The position numbers and the translations under genes were made by a program. Below, in pieces: positions 26,796 through 36,240 of a stretch of 64,000 nucleotides of DNA (the first letter of the stretch is position 1; every line of letters starts with the position of its first letter). The notes under the pieces were generated by a model. It was not told where the DNA came from and ran no database searches. It saw only the letters and a list, made by a program, of their open reading frames with translations. This DNA is from Nesterenkonia sp. (GTDB taxonomy: Bacteria; Actinomycetota; Actinomycetes; Actinomycetales; Micrococcaceae): the NCBI RefSeq assembly GCF_029265375.1, contig NZ_JAJUJJ010000005.1:56629-120628 (forward strand). The letters are read 5' to 3'.

Positions 26796-28406
26796 ATGAG
26801 TACTCCCCCGAACGATCCGGACTCCCCGGACCAGACTGAGGACGCCTCAGGAGCAGCGGTGACTGCCAAGAGCAAACCGCACGGCCCCTTCCAACGGTTC
26901 CTCGACGTCATCGAGTTCGCCGGAAACAAGCTCCCCCATCCGGCCACGCTTTTCGCGCTGCTGGCGCTGCTGGTGGTCGTGCTCTCCTGGATCTTCTCTC
27001 AGCTGGGCCTCAGCGTGGAGGACCCCCTGGAGGGCGAGCAGGTGGAGGTCTTCAACCTGCTCTCTGCTGAGGGTGTGGAGTGGATGTTCACCTCCATGGT
27101 GGACAACTTCATCGGCTTCGCTCCGCTGGGCGTGGTGCTGGCCACCATGATCGGCATCGGTATGGCCGAGCAGTCCGGGCTGATCGGCACTGCGCTGCGC
27201 AGCTTCATCCTCGCCATCCCCCGGACCCTGGTCACCTTCGCCATCGTGTTCGCCGGCATCATGTCTTCGGTGGCCTCCGACGCCGGCTACGTGGTGCTGC
27301 CACCGCTGGCAGCGATCCTGTTCGTCTCCTTGGGCCGGCACCCCTTGGCCGGCATCGCAGCGGCCTTCGCCGGTGTCTCGGCAGGGTTCAGCGCGAACCT
27401 GCTGCTCTCGGGCACCGATGTGCTGCTGGGTGAGCTGACCATCGAGGCGGCCGCCACAGTGGACCCGGGATACGCCGACCAGATGAACCTGGCCATGAAC
27501 TACTGGTTCATCATCGTCTCCACCTTCGTGCTGGCTATCGTCGGCACCCTGGTCAGCCAGTTCCTCGTCGAGCCCCGCCTGGGCGAGTGGAAGGGTGAGG
27601 GTGTGCTCAAGGGCGAAGACCGCGACTCCCTGAAGATCACCTCGCTGGAGAAGAAGGGCCTGATCGCCGCAGGCATCTCGCTGGTGGTCACCGTGGGTCT
27701 GCTTCTGCTGCTGATCGTTCCGGAGAATGCCGTGCTGCGCGGCGAGGACGGGGCGATCGTTCAGTCACCGTTTATGAGCTCGCTGGTGGTGGTCATCATC
27801 ATCGCCTTCTTCATCCCCGGCCTGGTGTACGGGATCGTCACCAAGGTGGTCCGTAATGACACCGATGTGGTCAACCAGCTCTCCCAGACTCTGGCCGGTA
27901 TGGCGATGTTCCTGGTGCTGGCTTTCACCGCCGGGCAGTTCATCGCCTACTTCAACCAGTCCAATCTGGGCCTGATCGTTTCGGTGATCGGAGCGGAGGC
28001 GCTGGACTCCATCAACCTCACCGGCCTTCCGCTGGTTCTGGTGTTCATGGCGTTCGTCGCGATTGTGAACCTCTTTGTCGGATCGGCCTCGGCCAAGTGG
28101 GCGATGCTGGCTCCGGTAATGGTCCCGATCATGATGCATCTGGGCATCTCTCCGGAGTTCACCCAGGCCGCGTACCGCGTCTCCGACTCGGCCACCAATA
28201 TCCTCAGCCCGCTGATGACCTACTTTGCGCTGATCATCGCGGTGGCCCAGCGCTACGACAAGCGACTGGGCATCGGCTCGCTGGTCTCAGTCATGCTGCC
28301 CTACTCGCTGGCGTTCATGGGCGTGTGGACGCTGATGACACTTGGGTGGATGTGGCTGGATGTGCCGCTGGGACCGAACGCGCCGATCTACTACGAGGCG
28401 CCCTAG
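26796..28406 (+). CDS. AbgT family transporter
   Basis: Polytopic inner-membrane carrier of 536 residues. AbgT of E. coli imports p-aminobenzoyl-glutamate, a folate breakdown product, while other members export sulfonamides. FLDVIEFAGNKLPHPATLFALLALLVVVLS at the start and the later segments NLFVGSASAKWAMLAPVMVP and YRVSDSATNILSPLMTYF are highly typical of the family. About a dozen membrane helices are visible. The N-terminal 40 residues are polar and acidic. Import and export cannot be told apart from sequence, and no amidohydrolase abgAB partners are adjacent, though an M20 peptidase lies 1.2 kb upstream. Confidence 0.9.
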   Translation: MSTPPNDPDSPDQTEDASGAAVTAKSKPHGPFQRFLDVIEFAGNKLPHPATLFALLALLVVVLSWIFSQLGLSVEDPLEGEQVEVFNLLSAEGVEWMFTSMVDNFIGFAPLGVVLATMIGIGMAEQSGLIGTALRSFILAIPRTLVTFAIVFAGIMSSVASDAGYVVLPPLAAILFVSLGRHPLAGIAAAFAGVSAGFSANLLLSGTDVLLGELTIEAAATVDPGYADQMNLAMNYWFIIVSTFVLAIVGTLVSQFLVEPRLGEWKGEGVLKGEDRDSLKITSLEKKGLIAAGISLVVTVGLLLLLIVPENAVLRGEDGAIVQSPFMSSLVVVIIIAFFIPGLVYGIVTKVVRNDTDVVNQLSQTLAGMAMFLVLAFTAGQFIAYFNQSNLGLIVSVIGAEALDSINLTGLPLVLVFMAFVAIVNLFVGSASAKWAMLAPVMVPIMMHLGISPEFTQAAYRVSDSATNILSPLMTYFALIIAVAQRYDKRLGIGSLVSVMLPYSLAFMGVWTLMTLGWMWLDVPLGPNAPIYYEAP

Positions 28407-28424
28407 CAGAATCAGCCGTCCGGC

Positions 28425-29318
28425 TCAGCCCACCACGAGGTTGCGCAGCACCACCACCAAGGCCACCAGGCCCAGCAGGATGATGATGCTGCGCAGCACC
28501 ACCGGGCTGAGCCGGCGGCCGACCCAGGCTCCGATCAGGCCCCCGGCGGTGGAGCCGACGGCGATCAGGGCCACCACGCCCCAGAGAATGACCCGCTCGT
28601 CCGGGTCGCGCATGAGGTAGTCGACCAGCACGTAGCTGATCGCCGCGGTGAGGTTCACAAACGCCACCAGCAGGTTCTTCACACCATTGGCCTGCTGGAT
28701 GGTGGCCGCCAGCAGCACCCCCAGGACGCCCATCAGTAGAATTCCCTGGGCGGCCACGAAGTAGCCGCCGTAGATTCCCGCCAGGAACACCAGAAGAATC
28801 AGCGGCCAGCCCACCGAGTCAGCCGCCTTGCGCGCAACACTCTCCGGATCCTCCCCCGGCTGGGGCGTCTCCGGATCAGGATCTGCAGTGCGCTCGGCGG
28901 CACGGCGCCGCACCCAGCGAGCCAAGCGGGGTTGGGCGATGACCATGCCTAGGGAGATCAGGATCAGCACCGGGGCAACCCGCGCAAAGACTTCCTCAGG
29001 CAGGGTGATCAGCAGCGTCGCACCGATGACCCCACCGGCGAAGGAGGCCGGCACCAGCTTGGCCAGCACCGGTCTGACCTGCGCGATCTCCCGACGGTAG
29101 CCCCAGGCGCCGGTGAAGTTGCCGGCAATCAGCCCCATCGCATTGGACACTGTTGCCGACACCGGGGGCACTCCCATGGCCACCAGCACGGGGAAGGTCA
29201 CCAGGGTTCCCGAGCCCACCACCGTGTTGATGGCTCCGGCCCATACCGCCGCCAGCAGAATCAGCGCCAGTCCACCGAGGCCCAGCCCGTGCAGCTCAAC
29301 GCCGAGCAGCGCCTCCAT
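28425..29318 (-). CDS. TSUP (TauE/SafE) family membrane permease
   Basis: Membrane protein of 297 residues with about eight helices in two repeats. INTVVGSGTLVTFPVLVAMGVPPVSATVSNAMGL is the family's N-terminal repeat and ANGVKNLLVAFVNL the second. Relatives move sulfite, sulfonates or other organosulfur anions; the substrate here is unknown. A charged loop around residues 135-165 separates the halves. Its ATG overlaps the stop of the ABC ATPase gene by one base, so they are co-transcribed. Confidence 0.9.
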   Translation of the reverse strand: MEALLGVELHGLGLGGLALILLAAVWAGAINTVVGSGTLVTFPVLVAMGVPPVSATVSNAMGLIAGNFTGAWGYRREIAQVRPVLAKLVPASFAGGVIGATLLITLPEEVFARVAPVLILISLGMVIAQPRLARWVRRRAAERTADPDPETPQPGEDPESVARKAADSVGWPLILLVFLAGIYGGYFVAAQGILLMGVLGVLLAATIQQANGVKNLLVAFVNLTAAISYVLVDYLMRDPDERVILWGVVALIAVGSTAGGLIGAWVGRRLSPVVLRSIIILLGLVALVVVLRNLVVG

Positions 29319-30103
29319 CAGCGCTTCATAAAGGCCGAGTAGCGGCCGTCACGCTCCACCAGCTGAAGCGGCATGTCAAAGGTGGCGCTGAGGCTCTCCG
29401 AGGTCAGGGTCTGACCGATCGGCCCTGCCGCCACTGCTTCCCCGTCGCGCATCAGCAGCACATGGGTGAAGCCCGGGGGAATCTCCTCCAGGTGGTGCGT
29501 CACCAGAATCGTGGCCGGGGCCTCCGCGCTGCCGATCAGCTCAGAGGTGCGCTCCACCAGGGACTCCCGGCCGGCCAGATCCAGTCCGGCGCCCGGCTCG
29601 TCCAGCAGCAGCAGCTCCGGGTCAGTCATCAGGGCCCGGGCGATCTGCACCCGCTTGCGCTCCCCTTCGCTGAGCGAGGCGAAGGGACGGTCGAAGACGG
29701 TACCGACCCCCCAGTCGTTGAGCAGCTGGAAGGCCCGCCGCTCATCCAGACGCTCATACTCCTCCCGCCAGCGGCCGGTCACTCCGTAGGCGGCGGTGAC
29801 CACCACGTTCAGCGCGGTCTCATGGCCCGGCAGCGAGTTCGCCACAGCATTGGAGCACAGGCCTACCCGCGGCCGCAGCTCAAAGACGTCCACCTGCCCG
29901 AGGGTCTCCTCCAGCACCTGGGCCTTTCCCGTGGTGGGGAACAGCCGGCCGGCGGCGATCTGCAGCAGTGTGGTCTTCCCCGCCCCGTTGGGCCCCAGAA
30001 TCACCCAGCGCTGGTCTTCGAACACTTCGAAGCTGATGTTGTTGAGAAGGTGCTTGCGGCCCCGGCGGACCGTCACGCCGTCGAGGTTCAGGACTGGACT
30101 CAT
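29318..30103 (-). CDS. ABC transporter ATP-binding protein without adjacent permease
   Basis: Single nucleotide-binding domain, 261 residues. Walker A is LGPNGAGKTTLLQ, the signature is LSEGERKRVQIARAL (an S-E-G-E-R variant of LSGGQ), Walker B LLLLDEPGAGLD and the switch histidine is in TILVTHHLEEI. No permease or binding protein gene lies next to it. The TSUP gene follows immediately, but TSUP carriers are not known to need an ATPase. ATG 30103 is chosen over an upstream frame extension that is not conserved-looking. Confidence 0.9.
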   Translation of the reverse strand: MSPVLNLDGVTVRRGRKHLLNNISFEVFEDQRWVILGPNGAGKTTLLQIAAGRLFPTTGKAQVLEETLGQVDVFELRPRVGLCSNAVANSLPGHETALNVVVTAAYGVTGRWREEYERLDERRAFQLLNDWGVGTVFDRPFASLSEGERKRVQIARALMTDPELLLLDEPGAGLDLAGRESLVERTSELIGSAEAPATILVTHHLEEIPPGFTHVLLMRDGEAVAAGPIGQTLTSESLSATFDMPLQLVERDGRYSAFMKR

Positions 30104-30177
30104 GGTCAACACACTATCTAACGAGCCGCGGCCGCAGGCCACGCGGCACAGCCTCATCGCGATAGTGTGGACAGGCT

Positions 30178-31155
30178 ATGACTCATCCTCTCCCGGGCAC
30201 CATCGCCATGCTCTGCGCCGATCACTTGGACGCTGCTCTGATCCGTTCCCTGACGGCGGAGTTCTCCCGGCGCGGCACGGTGCATCATGCGGAGGCGGCC
30301 GGGTTCACTACCTACGCCGGGGAGGTCCGCGCAGTGCGCTGGGCGCTGCAGATGGCGGATTCCGACGACGACTACGGCACCCAGCTGATCGACTCGCTGC
30401 TGGAGGACGCCGCGGATCGACTGGACAGCTCACCAGTGACCTCCACGGTTCTGCCGGCCCAGCTGCGGCCGCGCAGCACTTCCGAGCCGATGATGCTGGT
30501 GATGGACGTGGACTCCACCCTGATCGACCAGGAGGTCATCGACCTGCTGGCCGCCCGCGCGGGCCGCGGCACTGAGGTCGCCGAGATCACCGAGCGCGCC
30601 ATGGCGGGCGAGCTCGACTTCACCGCCTCCCTGCACGCCCGGGTCCGTGCGCTGTCCGGGCTCCGCGAGCAGGTGCTCGAAGACACCCGCCGAGACCTCT
30701 CCCCCACCGCCGGAGCGGCGCAGCTCATCGCTGCCTTCCGCTCGGCCGGACACCCGGTGTGCGCCGTCTCCGGCGGGTTCATCCAGATCCTGCAGCCCCT
30801 GGCCGAGCAGCTGGGCCTGACCGCTGCCGCAGCCAATGAGCTGGAGCTAGCCGGCGGGAAGCTGACCGGCCAGGTCACCGGAGAGGTGGTGGACCGGTCC
30901 CGCAAGCGGCGGCTGATGCTCCAGTGGGCCGAAGAGTTCGGCGTGGATGCTCACAATGTGGTCGCAGTGGGCGATGGCGCCAATGATCTGGATATGGTGA
31001 CATCAGCAGGTGTGGGCGCCGCGTTCTGCGCGAAGCCGGCACTGGCAGAGCAGGCCGACCTGGTCATCAGGCACCGGAACCTGGCGCTGATCGCCTTCGC
31101 CCTGGGGCTGCCGCAGGCCAGCAACGCCCCACAGGCTCCTGCAGCGATCCGGTGA
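30178..31155 (+). CDS. serB: Phosphoserine phosphatase SerB
   Basis: Last step of serine synthesis, hydrolysing O-phosphoserine. The 325-residue protein has an N-terminal ACT-like region of about 100 residues, then the HAD catalytic domain with MDVDSTLIDQEVIDLLA (nucleophile and acid/base Asp), SGGF and GDGANDLDMVTSAGVGAAF. TAGTGT (30163-30168) ends 9 nt before the ATG, so the mRNA is nearly leaderless. Divergent from the ABC gene. Confidence 0.93.
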   Translation: MTHPLPGTIAMLCADHLDAALIRSLTAEFSRRGTVHHAEAAGFTTYAGEVRAVRWALQMADSDDDYGTQLIDSLLEDAADRLDSSPVTSTVLPAQLRPRSTSEPMMLVMDVDSTLIDQEVIDLLAARAGRGTEVAEITERAMAGELDFTASLHARVRALSGLREQVLEDTRRDLSPTAGAAQLIAAFRSAGHPVCAVSGGFIQILQPLAEQLGLTAAAANELELAGGKLTGQVTGEVVDRSRKRRLMLQWAEEFGVDAHNVVAVGDGANDLDMVTSAGVGAAFCAKPALAEQADLVIRHRNLALIAFALGLPQASNAPQAPAAIR

Positions 31156-31181
31156 CCCAAGACGTGCGTCCGCTCCGCCGG

Positions 31182-31187
31182 TAGGCT
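31182..31187 (+). promoter_or_regulatory. Candidate -10 for tkt operon
   Basis: TAGGCT lies 74 bp before the tkt start, between serB and tkt, and would give a leader of roughly 68 nt carrying the GGAGG site. No convincing -35 is seen. Confidence 0.35.
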
Positions 31188-31261
31188 GGAGTGAGATGCG
31201 GCACAAGGGCGTGCCTCCACCAACCCCGTAGGACCGATCAACTGCTTGGAGGACACTGACA

Positions 31262-33388
31262 GTGACCGAGACCGCCCGCAACGACTCCGCCGTCTTCACA
31301 GACTTGGACCGCCGCGCCGTCGACACCCTGCGGGTGCTCGCCGCAGATGCGGTGGAGAAGGTCGGATCCGGCCATCCCGGCACCGCCATGTCCCTGGCGC
31401 CTGCTGCCTACCTGCTGTTCCAGAAGGTGATGCGCCACGATCCGTCCGATCCGCGCTGGATCGGGCGGGACCGCTTCATCCTCTCCCCCGGCCACACCAG
31501 TCTCACCCTCTACCTGCAGCTGTTCTTCTCCGGCTACGGCCTGGAGCTGGAGGATATCCAGGCGCTGCGCACCTGGGACTCGAAGACCCCCGGTCACCCG
31601 GAGTACGGCCACACCGACGGCGTGGAGATCACCACCGGGCCGCTGGGCCAGGGCCTGGCCTCGGCTGTGGGCTTCGCCTACGGTCAGCGCCGGCTGCGCG
31701 GAATGCTGGATCCGGAGGCCGCCCCCGGCGAGTCCCCCTTCGACCACACTGTGTGGGTCATCGCCTCCGACGGCGACCTGCAGGAGGGCGTCACCTCCGA
31801 AGCCTCCTCGCTGGCCGGCCACCAGGAGCTGGGCAACCTCAACGTGATCTGGGACGACAATAAGATCTCCATTGAGGACGACACAGACATCGCCTTCACC
31901 GAGGACGTGCTCGCCCGGTATCAGGCCTACGGCTGGCATGTGCAGCGCGTGGACTGGCTGAAGACCGGCGACTACGTCGAGGACGTCGAGGAGCTGCAGC
32001 GGGCACTGGCCGAAGCCAAGACGGAGACTTCCAAACCGTCTCTGATCGCGCTGCGCACCATCATCGGGTGGCCGGCCCCGAAGAAGCAGAACACCGGCGG
32101 GATCCACGGCTCCAAACTCGGCGAGGAGGAGCTGGCCGCGGTCAAAGAGGCCCTGGGGTTCGATCCGGAGCGGCACTTCCACCTCGACCAGGAGGTGCTT
32201 GCCCATGCCCGCCAGGTGGCCGACCGGGGAGCCGAGGCCCGCGCAGAGTGGGAGAAGTCCTATCAGGCCTGGCGGTCCAGCAACGACGACGCCGCCGCGC
32301 TGTTCGACCGGCTGCAGGCCGGCGAGCTGCCCGCTGACTGGGAGCAGGCGCTGCCGGAGTTCCCTGCCGGGGAGGCCGTGGCCACACGCGCAGCCTCGGG
32401 GAAGGTGCTCAACGCCATCGCCCCGGTGCTGCCGGAGCTGTGGGGCGGTTCGGCAGACCTTGCCGGCTCCAACAACACGCTCATCTCGTCGGAACCCAGC
32501 TTTGTGCCGGAGGACCGCTCCACCGGCAAGTTCACCGGCAACCCCTATGGGCGGAACCTGCACTTCGGCGTGCGTGAGCACGCTGCGGCCGCCATCACCA
32601 ACGGTGTGCAGCTCTCCGTTCCGCTGCGGACCTACAGCGGCACGTTCCTGATCTTCTCCGACTACCAGCGTCCGGCCGTGCGGCTGGCCGCCCTGATGGG
32701 CATCGGATCGATCTTCGTATGGACCCACGACTCCATCGGCCTCGGCGAGGACGGGCCCACCCACCAGCCGGTGGAGCAGCTGGCCAGCCTCCGCGCCATC
32801 CCTGGGCTGGACGTGGTGCGCCCTGCCGACGCCAATGAGGTCGCCGTTGCCTGGCGCGAGGTGCTGAAGAACCGCAGCCGTCCTGCCGGCATCGCGCTGA
32901 CCCGTCAGGGTGTGCCGACCTTCGCCCGCGGCGCAGGTGAGGCCACCGCCGCGGAGTTCGCCTCGGTGGAGGGAGTGTCCCGCGGGGCTTATGTGCTCGC
33001 CGAAGCCGTCCGTGACGGCGAGGTGGTCACCCCGGACGTGATTCTCATCGGCACCGGTTCGGAGGTCTCCCTGGCTGTGGAGGCCCGCGAGTCCCTGGCC
33101 GCCAAGGGCATCGCGGCGCGCGTGGTCTCCGCGCCGTGCCTGGAGTGGTTCGAGCAGCAGGACCAGTCCTACCGCGAGTCCGTGCTTCCCCCGGCCGTTC
33201 GGGCGCGGGTGGCCGTGGAGGCGGCGCATCCGATGACCTGGTACCGCTATGTGGGTGATGCCGGGCGAATCGTCGGCCTGGACCACTTCGGGGCCTCCGC
33301 CGACTACAAGACCCTCTACGAACAGTTCGGCCTGACCGCCGAAGCCGTAGCCCAGGCCGCCGAGGAGTCCCTCGGCGCAGCCGGCTGA
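31262..33388 (+). CDS. tkt: Transketolase
   Basis: Thiamine diphosphate enzyme of the non-oxidative pentose phosphate pathway, moving two-carbon ketol units. 708 residues with the expected three domains: [19 protein letters not shown], the thiamine-diphosphate motif SDGDLQEG through ISIEDD, and [26 protein letters not shown] start follows a clear TTGGAGG. It leads the array tkt-tal-pgi-zwf-pgl, all on the plus strand with short gaps. Confidence 0.97.
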   Translation: MTETARNDSAVFTDLDRRAVDTLRVLAADAVEKVGSGHPGTAMSLAPAAYLLFQKVMRHDPSDPRWIGRDRFILSPGHTSLTLYLQLFFSGYGLELEDIQALRTWDSKTPGHPEYGHTDGVEITTGPLGQGLASAVGFAYGQRRLRGMLDPEAAPGESPFDHTVWVIASDGDLQEGVTSEASSLAGHQELGNLNVIWDDNKISIEDDTDIAFTEDVLARYQAYGWHVQRVDWLKTGDYVEDVEELQRALAEAKTETSKPSLIALRTIIGWPAPKKQNTGGIHGSKLGEEELAAVKEALGFDPERHFHLDQEVLAHARQVADRGAEARAEWEKSYQAWRSSNDDAAALFDRLQAGELPADWEQALPEFPAGEAVATRAASGKVLNAIAPVLPELWGGSADLAGSNNTLISSEPSFVPEDRSTGKFTGNPYGRNLHFGVREHAAAAITNGVQLSVPLRTYSGTFLIFSDYQRPAVRLAALMGIGSIFVWTHDSIGLGEDGPTHQPVEQLASLRAIPGLDVVRPADANEVAVAWREVLKNRSRPAGIALTRQGVPTFARGAGEATAAEFASVEGVSRGAYVLAEAVRDGEVVTPDVILIGTGSEVSLAVEARESLAAKGIAARVVSAPCLEWFEQQDQSYRESVLPPAVRARVAVEAAHPMTWYRYVGDAGRIVGLDHFGASADYKTLYEQFGLTAEAVAQAAEESLGAAG

Positions 33389-33407
33389 GACGATCCCAAG
33401 GAGCATC

Positions 33408-34550
33408 ATGACTGCTGAGCGCACTGCAACCACCGGAAACCCCAACACCAAGGCCCTCTCAGACGTCGGTGTGTCCATCTGGCTGGACGATCTCTCCCGC
33501 GAACGGCTGAACTCCGGCAGCCTGGCCTCGCTGATCGAAACCCACCACGTAGTGGGTGTCACCACCAATCCCACGATCTTCGAGTCGGCGGTGGGCTCCG
33601 GGGACGCCTATGAGCAGCAGCTGGCTGAGCTGGCCTCCCGCGGGGCCGACGCCGAGCAGGCCGTCTTCGAGATCACCACTTCCGATGTGCGGGAGGCCTG
33701 CGACGTCTTCGCCGGGGTCTACGCCGCCACCGACGGAGTGGACGGCCGAGTCTCGATCGAGGTGGACCCCCGCCTGGCCCGGGACGCCGATGCCACCATC
33801 GCCGAGGCCAAGCGGCTCCACGAGGCGGTGGACCGTGAGAATGTGATGATCAAGATCCCTGCCACGGTGGAGGGAATCGAGGCCATTGCCGCCGTGCTGG
33901 CTGAGGGCATCAGCGTCAACGTGACCCTGGTGTTCTCCTTGGAGCGCTACCGCGCGGTGATCAACGCGTTCATGCTCGGGCTGGAGAAGGCCCACTCCAA
34001 CGGTCGGGACATCTCCAAGATCCACTCGGTGGCCAGCTTCTTCGTCTCCCGGGTGGACACCGAGGTGGACAAGCGCCTGGAGCTGGCCGCCGAAGAGGGC
34101 AAGCCCGGCACCGAGAAGCTGAAGTCCAAGGCGGCGATCGCCAATGCCCGGCTGGCCCACCAGATCGCCTCGGAGTCCTTCAGCTCCGAGCGCTGGCTGC
34201 TGCTGGCTGAGCGCGGCGGCCACCCCCAGCGGCTGCTGCTGGCCTCCACCGGCACCAAGGATCCCAGCCTCTCCGACACGCTCTACGTCACCGAGCTGGC
34301 CGCCCCCGGGGTGGTCAACACTATGCCGGAGAAGACGCTGAATGCCTTGGCCGACCACGGCGAGATCGACGGCGACACCATGACTGACACCTACGTGGAG
34401 TCCAACCGGGTGCTCGACGGCATCTCGGCAGCCGGAATCAGCTACCGCGACGTGGTCGACACCCTGGAGCGCGAAGGCCTTCAGAAGTTCGAGACCTCCT
34501 GGGAGGGGCTGCTGAGCACCGTTGATGAGGGTCTGAAGCGCAACAGCTGA
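33408..34550 (+). CDS. tal: Transaldolase
   Basis: Transfers dihydroxyacetone units between sugar phosphates. The 380-residue length is that of the longer actinobacterial/cyanobacterial type. [15 protein letters not shown] near residue 50 and [18 protein letters not shown] near 205 are family signatures; NVMIKIPAT holds the lysine expected to form the Schiff base. AAGGAGC precedes the ATG, 19 bp after tkt. Confidence 0.96.
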   Translation: MTAERTATTGNPNTKALSDVGVSIWLDDLSRERLNSGSLASLIETHHVVGVTTNPTIFESAVGSGDAYEQQLAELASRGADAEQAVFEITTSDVREACDVFAGVYAATDGVDGRVSIEVDPRLARDADATIAEAKRLHEAVDRENVMIKIPATVEGIEAIAAVLAEGISVNVTLVFSLERYRAVINAFMLGLEKAHSNGRDISKIHSVASFFVSRVDTEVDKRLELAAEEGKPGTEKLKSKAAIANARLAHQIASESFSSERWLLLAERGGHPQRLLLASTGTKDPSLSDTLYVTELAAPGVVNTMPEKTLNALADHGEIDGDTMTDTYVESNRVLDGISAAGISYRDVVDTLEREGLQKFETSWEGLLSTVDEGLKRNS

Positions 34551-34593
34551 ATACTGCCGGCAGAAACTGCTGACCACTGAAGGGAATCCACCC

Positions 34594-36240
34594 ATGAGCT
34601 CGCTGTCACTGTCACTGCTGGGCGCGGCCCGCGAAGCTGCCGACACCCATGTGCCCGGTCTGCTGGACCATGAGTTCGCCTCGCGGCTGGCCTCCAAGGA
34701 CCGGACCCTCTGGGGCGCCGCGGCAGAGGATGAGGCCTCCAAGCGGCTGGGCTGGGTCTCACCGTTCGCCGCATCCCGGGAGCTCGTCCCCCGGATCACC
34801 GCCCTGCGCCAGGAGCTGGCATCAGAGGGTGTGGACCGGGTGGTGCTCGCCGGGATGGGCGGGTCCTCCCTGGCGCCTGAGGTCATCTGCGCCACCGCGG
34901 GTGTAGACCTGGTGGTGCTGGACTCCACTGACCCGCACCAGGTCCGGTCCGCGCTGGCAGAGCTGGAGCGCACAGTGCTGGTGGTCGCCTCCAAGTCCGG
35001 CTCCACAGTGGAGACCGATTCCCAGCGCCGGATTGTGCAGCAGGCCTTCGCCGCCGCCGGCATCGACGCGGCCGCCCGCACTGTGGTGGTCACCGATCCC
35101 GGCTCCCCCCTGGCCGAGCAGTCCCAGCAGGACGGGGTGCGGGCCCTGTTCGAGGCCGACCCCTCGGTCGGCGGGCGCTACTCGGCACTGACCGCCTTCG
35201 GACTGGTGCCCTCGGGCCTGGCCGGAGCCGATATTGAGGCTCTGCTGGATGAGGCCGAGGATGCCGCAGAGATCCTCTTCACCGACGACGCCGCCAATCC
35301 CGGGCTGCAGCTGGGCTCCGCCGTGGGAGGCACCTCGCCGCTGCGGGACAAGCTGGTGATCGTCGACGCCGGCTCACCACTGGTGGGCCTGGGCGCCTGG
35401 ATCGAGCAGCTCATCGCTGAATCCACCGGCAAAGCGGGAACCGGAGTGCTGCCGGTCATTGTGGCCGACGGCGAGCCGGAGCTGACCTGGGACGCCGACG
35501 ACCTCCTGGTGGTGGAGATCATCGATGCTGAGGCCGAGGACGGCTCCTCAGTGGACGACGACCCGGAGGAGACCGTGGTCAGCCCGCATGTGGTGCGCAC
35601 CGGCGGGAGCCTGGGCGCACAGTTCATGCTCTGGGAGACCGCCACCGCCGTGGCAGGCTCCCTGCTGGGCATCAATCCCTTCGATCAGCCCGATGTGGAG
35701 TCCGCCAAGGCCGCTGCCCGCAGCCTGCTGGACTCCCCTGCCCCGGAGTCCGCGGAGCCGGTGACCGACGCAGCCGTGGAGATCCGCACCTGGGGCGATG
35801 CCTCCCTACAGGGGGAAGCCGATGTGCCCGCCGTCCTTCGGGCGCTGCTTCAGCGGCTGCCGGAGACCGGCTATCTGGCAGTGATGGCGTATCTGGACCG
35901 GCTGGGCGAGTCGCAGCTGGAGGAGATCCGCCCGCAGCTGGCGGCCGCGGCGAACCGCCCGGTCACCTTCGGATGGGGGCCGCGCTTCCTGCACTCCACC
36001 GGGCAGTTCCACAAGGGCGGGCCCGCCGTCGGAGTCTTCCTGCAGATCACTGCCGAGACCGACGAGGACCTTGAGGTGCCCGAGCGGCCCTTCACACTCG
36101 GCCGGCTGATCTCCGCCCAGGCCGCCGGAGACGCCCAGGTGCTGGCCGAGCACGGCCGTCCTGTGGTGCAGCTGCATCTGCGTGACCGGCGCGCCGGTCT
36201 GCAGCAGGTGCTCGACGCGGTGGGGCAGCTGAGCGCATGA
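34594..36240 (+). CDS. pgi: Glucose-6-phosphate isomerase
   Basis: Interconverts glucose-6-phosphate and fructose-6-phosphate, joining glycolysis to the pentose phosphate route. The 548-residue protein has the sugar-isomerase fold: VVLAGMGGSSLAPEV and VVASKSGSTVETDSQ bind phosphate. It belongs to the diverged type found in tal-pgi-zwf arrays of Actinobacteria. GAAGGGA precedes the ATG. The stop overlaps the zwf ATG (ATGA), showing translational coupling. Confidence 0.93.
   Translation: MSSLSLSLLGAAREAADTHVPGLLDHEFASRLASKDRTLWGAAAEDEASKRLGWVSPFAASRELVPRITALRQELASEGVDRVVLAGMGGSSLAPEVICATAGVDLVVLDSTDPHQVRSALAELERTVLVVASKSGSTVETDSQRRIVQQAFAAAGIDAAARTVVVTDPGSPLAEQSQQDGVRALFEADPSVGGRYSALTAFGLVPSGLAGADIEALLDEAEDAAEILFTDDAANPGLQLGSAVGGTSPLRDKLVIVDAGSPLVGLGAWIEQLIAESTGKAGTGVLPVIVADGEPELTWDADDLLVVEIIDAEAEDGSSVDDDPEETVVSPHVVRTGGSLGAQFMLWETATAVAGSLLGINPFDQPDVESAKAAARSLLDSPAPESAEPVTDAAVEIRTWGDASLQGEADVPAVLRALLQRLPETGYLAVMAYLDRLGESQLEEIRPQLAAAANRPVTFGWGPRFLHSTGQFHKGGPAVGVFLQITAETDEDLEVPERPFTLGRLISAQAAGDAQVLAEHGRPVVQLHLRDRRAGLQQVLDAVGQLSA

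Noticed and set aside
31238..33574. A 778-codon open frame antisense to transketolase
   Set aside because: Repetitive Gly/Val/Leu/His composition and no family motif; it mirrors the codon bias of tkt.
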